From contig JAXJPR010000017.1 in the NCBI GenBank assembly GCA_036311565.1, positions 1 to 64,000 on the forward strand: a DNA stretch of 64,000 nt. Direction: 5' to 3'. This document shows, piece by piece, positions 33,572 through 41,686 of this stretch. A program made the position numbers and the translations under genes. Under the pieces are notes generated by a model, which was given only the letters and a program-made list of their open reading frames with translations, searched no databases and was not told the DNA's origin. Origin of the DNA: Fimousia sp036311565. Its GTDB lineage: Bacteria > Bacillota > Clostridia > Lachnospirales > Lachnospiraceae. Within the stretch, counting starts at the first letter, position 1. Each line of letters starts with the position of its first letter.

Positions 33572-33619
33572 GGAATTAATAGATTTTGTATATAAATTGT
33601 GGTATAATAGGAATCAATA
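33572..33619. promoter_or_regulatory. Direct repeats in the divergent region, possible LysR sites
   Basis: GGAATTAATA at 33572-33581 and GGAATCAATA at 33610-33619 are 38 bases apart, between the leftward promoter and the LysR start. LysR regulators usually bind an upstream site and a second near the -35; the spacing is reasonable but the motif is unproven. Confidence 0.3.
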
Positions 33620-33684
33620 TAAGATTTATTTTTTATCCCACATAATAGAAAACACAACAAACATTAACAATCAGGAGGAACACG

Positions 33685-34569
33685 ATGAACCTTTATCATT
33701 TACGGTATTTTGTTACACTTGCTCATTGGGAACATTACACAAAAGCCGCCGCTGAGCTTTCTATTACTCAACCCAGTTTAAGCCATGCCATTTCTTCTTT
33801 AGAGCAGGAATTAGGAGTAAACTTGTTTGAAAAAGAAGGACGAAATGTCGTCTTAACAAAGTACGGACGTCTCTTTCTTGCAGACGTAGAAAAATCCATG
33901 GAGATTCTAGAAGCAGGAGTCAAAACTTTAAAATCTATCGGTGTCGGAGATGGCACCATAGATTTAGGATTTTTAAGAACACTTGGTACTGATGTGGTAC
34001 CTGGTCTTATTAGTGGTTATTGCAAAGAATATGCAGACCGAAATGTACATTTTAACCTAAATACAGGGGTTACAGAAGATTTGTTAAACGGATTAAAGAA
34101 CAAAAAATACGATTTAGTTCTTTGCTCCAAACTTTCAAAAGAACCATCCATTGAATTTATTCCAGTGGCTCAGCAAAAACTGGTATTAGTAGTCCCAACC
34201 GACCATCCACTGGCAATGCGAAATTCTATTACACTGGCTGAAACTTTACAATATCCACAGATTATCTTTTCCAAACGCAGTGGTCTTCGTCCAATCATTG
34301 ATGAATTATTTGATGCTGTTGGTGGATATCCAGAAGTTGTCTATGAAATCAAAGAAGATCAGGTAGTTGCAGGATTTGTTTCAAAAGGTTTTGGTATTGC
34401 GGTTGTACCTGATATGCCAATCTTAGATACTATGGATATAAAGAAACTGGAAATTAACAGTCCAAATTGGCAAAGAAATTTTTATTTAGCATTTTTAAAA
34501 GACAAATATATATCTCCAGCTGCTCAGACATTTAAAAATTATGTCATTGAACACAGCATGCTGCAGTAA
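33685..34569 (+). CDS. LysR-family transcriptional regulator
   Basis: A 294-residue LysR protein: N-terminal winged helix MNLYHLRYFVTLAHWEHYTK with AAAELSITQPSLSHAISSLE (residues 21-40), then a periplasmic-binding-like effector domain (DLGFLRTLGTDVVPGLI onward). GGAGGAACACG precedes the ATG. It is divergent from the TIM-barrel gene, the typical arrangement for a LysR activator of a catabolic operon; the inducer is probably a pathway intermediate. A strong terminator follows. Confidence 0.92.
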   Translation: MNLYHLRYFVTLAHWEHYTKAAAELSITQPSLSHAISSLEQELGVNLFEKEGRNVVLTKYGRLFLADVEKSMEILEAGVKTLKSIGVGDGTIDLGFLRTLGTDVVPGLISGYCKEYADRNVHFNLNTGVTEDLLNGLKNKKYDLVLCSKLSKEPSIEFIPVAQQKLVLVVPTDHPLAMRNSITLAETLQYPQIIFSKRSGLRPIIDELFDAVGGYPEVVYEIKEDQVVAGFVSKGFGIAVVPDMPILDTMDIKKLEINSPNWQRNFYLAFLKDKYISPAAQTFKNYVIEHSMLQ

Positions 34570-34590
34570 TTGAAAAGTATTTTTATAACA

Positions 34591-34630
34591 AAAAAGTGTT
34601 TGTTAATTATCAAATTAGCAAACACTTTTT
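34591..34630. terminator. Bidirectional terminator between LysR and DUF1540 genes
   Basis: AAAAAGTGTTTGTTAAT-loop-ATTAGCAAACACTTTTT, with runs of A and T on both sides, placed between convergent genes. Confidence 0.9.
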
Positions 34631-34654
34631 ATTCTTATTCAATTTTCAGGCAGA

Positions 34655-34969
34655 TTAACCTTTACGATAACTTGCACACTCTGTTTCTTCTGCTTCACAA
34701 GCAGTTGCTCCTACAATCCCTACTTTTCCAGCAGTACACTTGCGATTTTCGTTATAAATACAAGTTTCTGCTTTGCAATCAATATCAATAACTGCAGATG
34801 CATGGCCCATGGAATTTTGCGCTCCATTTTTTGTTCTTTCTTCAAAACTGTGACAACAAGTGTCTTCGGAAGAACGCGCCTGACTTCCTTCAACCTGGAT
34901 ATCTCCTTTACTACAATTCATTCCTTTGTTATAGATACAACTTTGAGCGGAACATGTTAATAATGGCAT
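34655..34969 (-). CDS. DUF1540 protein with two cysteine-rich repeats
   Basis: Two copies of the DUF1540 motif are present: LTCSAQSCIYNKGMNCSKGD (residues 4-23) ending in CCHSF, and IDCKAETCIYNENRKCTAGK ending in TECASYRKG. Each has four conserved cysteines, suggesting metal binding. The family is common in clostridia and has no assigned function. AAAGGAGG precedes the ATG. It lies alone between a terminator and the surface-polymer operon. Confidence 0.85.
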   Translation of the reverse strand: MPLLTCSAQSCIYNKGMNCSKGDIQVEGSQARSSEDTCCHSFEERTKNGAQNSMGHASAVIDIDCKAETCIYNENRKCTAGKVGIVGATACEAEETECASYRKG

Positions 34970-35043
34970 AATTATTTCCTCCTTTATTTTTATGCTCTCC
35001 TAGTATCTGCAACTTCAGTAAAATTATTCAGAGCTTCTTACTT

Positions 35044-37329
35044 TTATCGTTTTGGTAAATGAACTAATGTACGGGAACGATTATTATCATAGCCATATCT
35101 TTTTTTCTTTTTATCCAGTTTATATAACAGATAATCAATGGTATCTGGTGTAAATTTCTCGATTTTTGGATAATCTGGGAAACGGTTTATTTCTGGGAAT
35201 TTAATTCCATCTTCTGTAATTGCTAAGTCAAATCCAAAGTATTCTAACTGTGGAATCGCTGCTGCAACTTTTAATACATCTTCTTTTACCTGTTCCCAGT
35301 GAGGAATATATCCTTCAATCAATGTTTTTGTATCTGGATGTCTTGGACAGTCGATGATAGAATTATCTACACAAATTTTTGCATTATGATAAAATCCCGT
35401 ATCAATATCTAATTGGGCAAACATCCCACCAGCACCCATATTATCAACAGCACCTGTTTTCTTAGATCCAAATCTCATATAGGCATTACCAATCTGAGGT
35501 GTTCTTCCGTCTTTTTTAAATACAATAATACGAATGGTATTTACTGCACCACTATAAATTTTCTTAAAATCTGGATGCATCTGAATGTATTCAGTAATCA
35601 GATATTGATTATCTTTGTCTGCCAAAATACTAATAATTTCTTCCTCTGTCGCTTCCTGGAAATTCATGTAAAATTTATCATTTTTATAAGTCAACCGATA
35701 GAATCCATTTCCATGAGATCCCTGGTCTGGTTTTAATGCCAATTCTCCTTTTTCTTTTGCCAGTTTAATAATATCATTAAAGGTCGTTCCACAGTCTTTT
35801 GGACAATCCATCATAGGAATGATTCTTGTAGCACCATTTTTATAACTGATATGATAATAGTATTCCGGGAACATATGATTAAATTTAGAAGCGATGTATT
35901 TTACAGTAATTTTGTCTTCCATCCATTCTTTATGTTTTCCGTTAATATGTCTCAACCATTTATACTCAAAATCAGAAATATATTCTTTTCTGTTCTGCTT
36001 TGTAATTCCATACTGTGGAATACGATAGGACAAGAATCCATGACGATATGCCCAAATCTTTTCTTTTAATGTAGCATCTTTGTTTGATTTAAGATCATTA
36101 AAAACATCACGGATCCAGGTAATACTCAAATATGGTCTCAACCCTCTCGGATAGAACAAACGCGCAAATTTTCTTCTTACACGAAGTTTTAATTTCTTAA
36201 ATCCACGTTGAACAACATTACCTCCCTTTTTATAGTTATCTTTTTTCTGTTTTAATTTCACCTTAAAGAATTCTACAATCTTTTTATCAAATGGATATGT
36301 TTTTGGATATGCAGGATTATTTACAATCTTAGTAATCTTAAATCCGTCATCGGTAATAATGATATCCATTCCCATAAATTCAATCTGTGGAACAAATCGA
36401 CATAAACGATCTACCATTTGGCAAATATCATCCCAGCAAGGAATGGTTCCTTTTAACTCTTCTCCAGTAGAAGGAAGTTTTTTATAAGAAGTAACAATAT
36501 CATCTTCTTTTGAATAGGCACGTCCGCCTTCAAATTCTCCTGTTTTTACATCAATCTTGGCTTCAATTCTTTGTTCATCTCTTAATACATAAAATGCATT
36601 TCCAATAACAGGTGTATTTCCTCCATCATTAAATACATATAAACGAACGTAATTACTGCGAATTTCTTTTGTTCCTGCAAATGCTTTTGCCGGTTTGATT
36701 CTTTCCATCAACACATACATTTTTTTACGTTCATCAAACCAATTGCGGAAAATTTTCTGATCTAACTTTTCTCCATTGATTGTATACTGATCATTTCCTT
36801 CATATTTTACAACAAAATAGTTTTTGCATCGAAGATCTGTAAGTAACAGTTCTTTTTTATCTTTTATTAACTGAAATACATCATCCAATGTATATCCATC
36901 TGTTGGACAATCATTTAATGGAATAATGAACATTTCACCATCACGTCTTGTAAATTGATAATAACATTCTGGCATATGTTCTTTAAATGGTTTGAAAATG
37001 TTACGAATGGTCACCATGTCTCCCAACCATTTGTTATACGTACCATTCATTGGACGAAGATATAAATAATCTCTTTCTGAAATAAATCTTTTTACATTGC
37101 TATGTTTAATGCCAAATCGTTCTACTGTGGATGGCATAAACCCATGACTGTATGCCCAAAGTTTTTCTTTCCTAGTATATCCATTATTATCCTTTAAATC
37201 ACGATAAATTTTTCTTTCCCATGTTTTTGCTGCCCTTCCTGTAAATCCCTTTGCTGCTGGTCCAAATGCCAGGGAATTTAATACCAGACGTTTAATTTTT
37301 CTGGTTGCGATACTCTTTACATTAATCAT
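35044..37329 (-). CDS. Tandem sugar-transfer-associated ATP-grasp protein, first half degenerate
   Basis: The 761-residue protein is an internal duplication of a module of about 380 residues. Both halves share the order LWAYSHGF/IWAYRHGF, MNGTYNKWLGD/INGKHKEWMED, PECYYQF/PEYYYHI, then the ATP-grasp core. The second half keeps ALKPDQGSHGNGF, ITEYIQ, TIRIIVF and PEINRFPDYPK, the ATP and Mg residues. The first half has LLTDLRCKNYFV and TKIVNNPAYPK instead, so it has lost them. Family PF14397 ligases are linked to exopolysaccharide clusters; the acceptor is unknown. GGAGG precedes the ATG. It is last in the operon. Confidence 0.82.
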   Translation of the reverse strand: MINVKSIATRKIKRLVLNSLAFGPAAKGFTGRAAKTWERKIYRDLKDNNGYTRKEKLWAYSHGFMPSTVERFGIKHSNVKRFISERDYLYLRPMNGTYNKWLGDMVTIRNIFKPFKEHMPECYYQFTRRDGEMFIIPLNDCPTDGYTLDDVFQLIKDKKELLLTDLRCKNYFVVKYEGNDQYTINGEKLDQKIFRNWFDERKKMYVLMERIKPAKAFAGTKEIRSNYVRLYVFNDGGNTPVIGNAFYVLRDEQRIEAKIDVKTGEFEGGRAYSKEDDIVTSYKKLPSTGEELKGTIPCWDDICQMVDRLCRFVPQIEFMGMDIIITDDGFKITKIVNNPAYPKTYPFDKKIVEFFKVKLKQKKDNYKKGGNVVQRGFKKLKLRVRRKFARLFYPRGLRPYLSITWIRDVFNDLKSNKDATLKEKIWAYRHGFLSYRIPQYGITKQNRKEYISDFEYKWLRHINGKHKEWMEDKITVKYIASKFNHMFPEYYYHISYKNGATRIIPMMDCPKDCGTTFNDIIKLAKEKGELALKPDQGSHGNGFYRLTYKNDKFYMNFQEATEEEIISILADKDNQYLITEYIQMHPDFKKIYSGAVNTIRIIVFKKDGRTPQIGNAYMRFGSKKTGAVDNMGAGGMFAQLDIDTGFYHNAKICVDNSIIDCPRHPDTKTLIEGYIPHWEQVKEDVLKVAAAIPQLEYFGFDLAITEDGIKFPEINRFPDYPKIEKFTPDTIDYLLYKLDKKKKRYGYDNNRSRTLVHLPKR

Positions 37330-37345
37330 AATTTGCCTCCACTCT

Positions 37346-37954
37346 TTAACATTCATCTTTACGACCGGTGAATTTGCTATTCTCAAAATCATCCGGCGAA
37401 TTAAAATCTTTTGTCCAGTCCTCGATTAAAATAAATTTTCCTGCAATCTGTTTTTTATCAAATGGCAGATTCTGAAACGACTGATATACCTGCCATCCAA
37501 TACATTTATCAATATCACCTTTCAGATACAGATTTCTTACACGATGTACATGTCTTTTGAACAGATCACCATCTTTAATCTTGACTGCAATAATTGACTT
37601 CTGGGTTCCAAAAAATAAGATATCATCTGCTTCTATTTCCGTAATTTCCCGAATTGCATCCGCCGAATAATAGGTATCTCCATAAAGAAAACAAATATTA
37701 TCATCAATAAGCTCTTCTGTAAAACGGTCAATCTCTAAATGATTATTCAGCGGTTCATAAAGCATTGCCCCTTCCGTCTCATATTTTGGATTGTGCGTTG
37801 TAATAAATACCTGACAGGTCGAATCATATTTGCGCAACAACCTGGTAGTTCTTGCCAACAGCGTCTCCCCGTCAATTTCAATCAGATGTTTCGGAATGTT
37901 TTGGTAATTATTCCATCTGGTTCCTTTTCCATCTGCCATAATTATATAAATCAT
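37346..37954 (-). CDS. Nucleotidyltransferase-fold protein (NTP-transferase family)
   Basis: Short GT-A type nucleotidyltransferase, 202 residues. The nucleotide-binding loop reads IMADGKGTRWNNYQNIPKHLI (G-x-G-T-R ... P-K-H), and a DT pair in FLYGDTYYS is the metal-binding acidic site. It probably activates a sugar, glycerol or choline-like group for the surface polymer. It is shorter than glucose-1-phosphate uridylyltransferases and its substrate is not recognisable. AGGAGTATACG precedes the ATG; it lies between the two ATP-grasp genes. Confidence 0.75.
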   Translation of the reverse strand: MIYIIMADGKGTRWNNYQNIPKHLIEIDGETLLARTTRLLRKYDSTCQVFITTHNPKYETEGAMLYEPLNNHLEIDRFTEELIDDNICFLYGDTYYSADAIREITEIEADDILFFGTQKSIIAVKIKDGDLFKRHVHRVRNLYLKGDIDKCIGWQVYQSFQNLPFDKKQIAGKFILIEDWTKDFNSPDDFENSKFTGRKDEC

Positions 37955-37963
37955 CGTATACTC

Positions 37964-39019
37964 CTATTTCCGAATCGCTTTATGATAACGATAAAAATCA
38001 CCTAATTCTTTTTTACGTTGTCCACCCCAGAGCTGGATAATATTAACACCAGAAGACGTATTGGCTTCAATAATACAAATTCCTTCTTCTGTCACTAAAA
38101 TATCCCATGCAATAAAATGCATGAAAGATACTTTATTTGCCAATGCTAATATCTCTTCTTTAATTGCATCCCAGCCCGGAATCACTGCACCTTTAATCTG
38201 TGCACCTGAATCCGGATGCACTTCATGCACCTCCAGAGAATGAAGACTTTTTGCTTCTGAAAGCATTCCTGTATCCAAATCAATTTTACTAACTAATCCA
38301 CCTCTGCTTCCATTATCAACCGGAATAGTTGCAGAAGTACCGATACGCTGTACGGCAAAGAAAATCTTTAATTTTTTTGTTTCAATATCCCTCATTGTAA
38401 TCAAACGAATGGTATTTACCGTTTTATCATAAAGAGCAGATGAATAAGGATGCTGTTCCATACATTCACTAATCATCCAGTCATCATTTTTTCTCATATA
38501 GTTGATAATTTCTTTCCTTGAGCTTCTTTTTACTCCAATATAAGGTTTTCCGTTGATAAACTGAAATTGATTTACACCAGTTCCTTTTCCTGCTCCAAAA
38601 GGCTTAATAAATAATTTTTTCTTTTCTTTTAATAATTCATATAAATCTTCATATGAGGAATAAGTCTCATCTGTGCTGGTCAAAAATCCTTTATTCTTAA
38701 CCGCATAAGTTTCTGGTACTCTGACATATTGTTTTAAAACTTCTGCACAGACCACCTTATTGTTCAACATGAAATCAAAAGGCTCATTGATATAACGAGA
38801 ACGATACCAATCAAATTCTGAAAGATATTCATCTTTATCGTTATGATCAAAATCATACAACACATACTGATCTGCCAGGTATCCACCAAAAAGATTAGAT
38901 TTTAATTTTGTTTTCAGCGGAACATCAAAATGATCTTTTGCAAAAACAATTCTTCTCCAATACAATACAAAAAGCTTCATTATCTTCATACATTTTTTAA
39001 CTAATTTCATAATTTTCAT
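37964..39019 (-). CDS. Sugar-transfer-associated ATP-grasp protein
   Basis: A 351-residue single-copy relative of the tandem protein downstream. ATP-grasp residues are visible: LFIKPFGAGKGTGVNQF (about residues 137-153), ISECMEQH, TVNTIRLITM and the Mg ligands in CIIEANTSSGVN (about 317-328). Such proteins form amide or ester bonds through acyl phosphates, suggesting that the polymer or its lipid-linked precursor is acylated or peptidylated (inference). GGGGA lies before the ATG, which overlaps the preceding gene by 23 bases. Confidence 0.82.
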   Translation of the reverse strand: MKIMKLVKKCMKIMKLFVLYWRRIVFAKDHFDVPLKTKLKSNLFGGYLADQYVLYDFDHNDKDEYLSEFDWYRSRYINEPFDFMLNNKVVCAEVLKQYVRVPETYAVKNKGFLTSTDETYSSYEDLYELLKEKKKLFIKPFGAGKGTGVNQFQFINGKPYIGVKRSSRKEIINYMRKNDDWMISECMEQHPYSSALYDKTVNTIRLITMRDIETKKLKIFFAVQRIGTSATIPVDNGSRGGLVSKIDLDTGMLSEAKSLHSLEVHEVHPDSGAQIKGAVIPGWDAIKEEILALANKVSFMHFIAWDILVTEEGICIIEANTSSGVNIIQLWGGQRKKELGDFYRYHKAIRK

Positions 39020-40136
39020 CGCTTTTCCCCATTTTTTCTATAATAATATTTGAAATTGTTTTTGTTGAAACCCCGAGCTTTTCCGGAAGATATTTTTTAC
39101 GATATTCATCCAGCATCTCTTGCGGATATGTATACCGTTCCAGTGCAATCGTCAAATCTTTTGCATTTCTAAATACACATCCAGGCATTGTTTCAAACAA
39201 ATTGATATTCAACCCATTTTTTTCATCATATTCATCATAATCATAAACATAATAATAGGTTTTTTTATTTAATACAGCACCCTCCACCGCAATTGCAGAA
39301 TAATCTGTAATCAAATAATCACATACGGTAAGAAGATCTACTGCTTTAAACTCATCACAAGTATATACCTCTTTTGCCACCTTATCAAGTTTTTGATTTG
39401 GATGACTTTTTAAAATAAGAATATAACGCTCAAAATCAATGCATTGGGCCAGTTCTTCCCAATGCGCTTCCCATCCTCTTCGGAATGTAGGTGCATATAA
39501 AAGCACCGTTTTTTCTGAAAATTCCGGATATACTTTCAAAATTTTTTCTTTGGTCTTTTTCTCCATTTGTAAAAGATAATCCATTCTTGGAAGTCCACAA
39601 TTTAAAAGTGTGGATTCTCTGGTTCCAAAAGACTGGCAATAAAATGGATTCCATGATTTTCCACCCGCAATAATAATATCATAATTCTTATGCATTGCCA
39701 TTGCATGGGCAACCTTTGCATCACGTCCACCTGCTCGTCCTAAAGACTGATAACCAGATTGTTTAATTTTCCCCATGGCATGCCATATTTGAATTACAGT
39801 CAAATTCTTCTTATGCTTTAACATAGAAACAGCCGGCCAATAACTATCCAGCACGCAAACATTTGCAGTTGCCAAATGATACAGACTCTTTAACAAATAC
39901 CACGTAAAAACAATATAATCTCTGATTCCATTGTCACATCTTTTACATAGATTAATAATTTTTATTTTCTTATTTTTCTTTTTTAATGAATGTTGAATCA
40001 ATCGAAAATCCAAATTCACTTCATTCGACTGTCTGCTTAAAAAAACAACTTTATGCTTATTCACTGGAAGATATTTCAGCGGCGTATAAAGAACCATCAT
40101 CCCAACGTTAAATAACTTAATTAAAAGTATCTTCAC
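38997..40136 (-). CDS. CDP-glycerol:poly(glycerophosphate)-type glycerophosphotransferase
   Basis: Glyphos_transf family (TagB/TagF-like), 379 residues; these enzymes transfer polyol phosphates from CDP-polyols to lipid-linked sugars. Signatures are VIQIWHAMGKIKQSGY (about residues 115-130), LLYAPTFRRGWE and CDYLITDYSAIAVEGAVLN. The GTG start has AGAGGGA upstream. The N-terminus (IKLFNVGMMVLYTPLKYLP) may be membrane-associated. Its presence suggests a phosphopolyol-containing polymer, though no CDP-glycerol synthase (tagD) is present in this window. Confidence 0.85.
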   Translation of the reverse strand: MKILLIKLFNVGMMVLYTPLKYLPVNKHKVVFLSRQSNEVNLDFRLIQHSLKKKNKKIKIINLCKRCDNGIRDYIVFTWYLLKSLYHLATANVCVLDSYWPAVSMLKHKKNLTVIQIWHAMGKIKQSGYQSLGRAGGRDAKVAHAMAMHKNYDIIIAGGKSWNPFYCQSFGTRESTLLNCGLPRMDYLLQMEKKTKEKILKVYPEFSEKTVLLYAPTFRRGWEAHWEELAQCIDFERYILILKSHPNQKLDKVAKEVYTCDEFKAVDLLTVCDYLITDYSAIAVEGAVLNKKTYYYVYDYDEYDEKNGLNINLFETMPGCVFRNAKDLTIALERYTYPQEMLDEYRKKYLPEKLGVSTKTISNIIIEKMGKSDENYEIS

Positions 40137-40156
40137 AAAATCCCTCTTTCCTTCAA

Positions 40157-41536
40157 TTATTCTTCTGCCGGCTGAAAAATCAGCTGTTTTTCTTTTTCTG
40201 AATCATCAAATGCTTCTGTACTGTCTGGCTTCAATACAACACCCACTGTTTGAAAGATCAACTGAATGTCTTTTAGAATACTATAGTTTTCAATGTACAT
40301 AATATCCATTACCAATTTATCTTTTGGTGTTGTGTTATATTTTCCTGCGACCTGCGCATATCCAGTAAGTCCAGCCTTTACTCTGAGTCGATATTTAAAT
40401 TCCGGCAATTCCTTTGTGTAAGCCGTTACATTTTCAATCATTTCTGGCCGTGGTCCAACAAAAGACATGTCTCCTTTAATAATATTAATTAACTGAGGCA
40501 GTTCATCAATTCTTGTTTTTCTTAAAAACTGTCCCGGTTTTGTAATACGACTATCCCCTTTTCGTGCCGACTTATTTTCAACATTTTCTTTCATCGTTCT
40601 AAATTTATATACTTCAAAAATACGGCCATTTAAAGTCGCTCTTTTTTGTTTAAAGAAAATAGAGCCACCGTCGTTGCATTTAATTACAATGGCTGCTACT
40701 AAAGAAAATGGTAAAGTAACAAGGCCTATTCCAATAGCTAAAACTAAATCCAGCCCTCTTTTCATAATGCGTTGTTCCATCGTAAGACTTTGAACTTTTG
40801 AATTTAATAAGGATACATCATCCAACATATAGTATTCTGCATTTACTTCTATGATATCATGCAATTCTGGATTATAATAAATATTAATCTTTTCCTGATA
40901 GCAAAATCGTATGATCTCTGTTCTTTTTTCAATTGGAACTTCATATATAAATACTGTCTGAAATCCTTTCAAATGCTCCAGAAGCTTCTTATCCTTGTAA
41001 TCAAATACTGCTTCCGGATGATACTGTTTTTTGTATTTAGATATCACCCGCATGATTGAGTCTAAATGCCTTTGACTGGAAGTTACAATACAGCATTTTT
41101 CTGGTTTATTAATTAAGAAAAATAATTCGTTGCCGACATATACAAAAATAGCAATCAATAATAACTGCATTGCAAAAGCTAAGATCAACCAGCTGATACT
41201 TCGAATACGGAATGCATAAATACTGGGTTCATTTGTCCTCATAATCATCAACTGCAAATAGGTAATGATATCGGTAAAAAAAGTAGCCAGCCCTAATGAA
41301 ACTATAATCGGTTTACTTTTTTTTCGCCCCACGTCATACTTTCCATAAATAGATAAAAATAATAATTCAACAACCAAAAACGTAGATATGTTAATCCCTA
41401 ATGTTCTGGATAATCCTCGCAAAGAATGACTTTCTTTTCCCAGACATACCAGATAGATTCCCATAATCAACAAGTATAAAATTCCTTTGATGAAAATCCA
41501 CATCACTGTGTCCCATCGTCTCACTTTTTCTTTCAT
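40157..41536 (-). CDS. Polyprenyl-phosphate sugar phosphotransferase (exopolysaccharide initiating enzyme)
   Basis: It transfers a sugar-1-phosphate from a UDP-sugar to undecaprenyl phosphate to begin a polysaccharide unit. About four to five N-terminal membrane helices (to residue 115) are followed by a nucleotide-binding-like segment and the catalytic bacterial sugar transferase domain: KRGLDLVLAIGIGLVTLPFS, IFFKQKRATLNGRIFEVYKF, then RKTRIDELPQLINIIKGDMS and FVGPRPE. Length 459 residues. The ATG at 41534-41536 has GGCGGTG before it. It is the first gene behind a perfect promoter. Confidence 0.92.
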   Translation of the reverse strand: MKEKVRRWDTVMWIFIKGILYLLIMGIYLVCLGKESHSLRGLSRTLGINISTFLVVELLFLSIYGKYDVGRKKSKPIIVSLGLATFFTDIITYLQLMIMRTNEPSIYAFRIRSISWLILAFAMQLLLIAIFVYVGNELFFLINKPEKCCIVTSSQRHLDSIMRVISKYKKQYHPEAVFDYKDKKLLEHLKGFQTVFIYEVPIEKRTEIIRFCYQEKINIYYNPELHDIIEVNAEYYMLDDVSLLNSKVQSLTMEQRIMKRGLDLVLAIGIGLVTLPFSLVAAIVIKCNDGGSIFFKQKRATLNGRIFEVYKFRTMKENVENKSARKGDSRITKPGQFLRKTRIDELPQLINIIKGDMSFVGPRPEMIENVTAYTKELPEFKYRLRVKAGLTGYAQVAGKYNTTPKDKLVMDIMYIENYSILKDIQLIFQTVGVVLKPDSTEAFDDSEKEKQLIFQPAEE

Positions 41537-41586
41537 AGTGCACCGCCGTAAATTTTTCATAGTTTTTATAGAATATAATCTAATTT

Positions 41587-41615
41587 ATTATACCGAATAT
41601 TAGATTCTTTGTCAA
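41587..41615 (-). promoter_or_regulatory. Perfect consensus promoter of the surface-polymer operon
   Basis: On the minus strand TTGACA (41610-41615), exactly 17 bases, TATAAT (41587-41592). Confidence 0.9.
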
Positions 41616-41643
41616 AACATACAAGAAGAGATTCCCAGTTCAT

Positions 41644-41680
41644 AAAAAATAGAGCCAAATTCAAAAATGAATTTGACTCT
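41644..41680 (-). terminator. Terminator after nagA
   Basis: On the minus strand AGAGTCAAATTCA-TTTT-TGAATTTGGCTCT, one mismatch, followed by ATTTTTT, right after the nagA stop. Confidence 0.88.
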
Positions 41681-41686
41681 GTTTTT

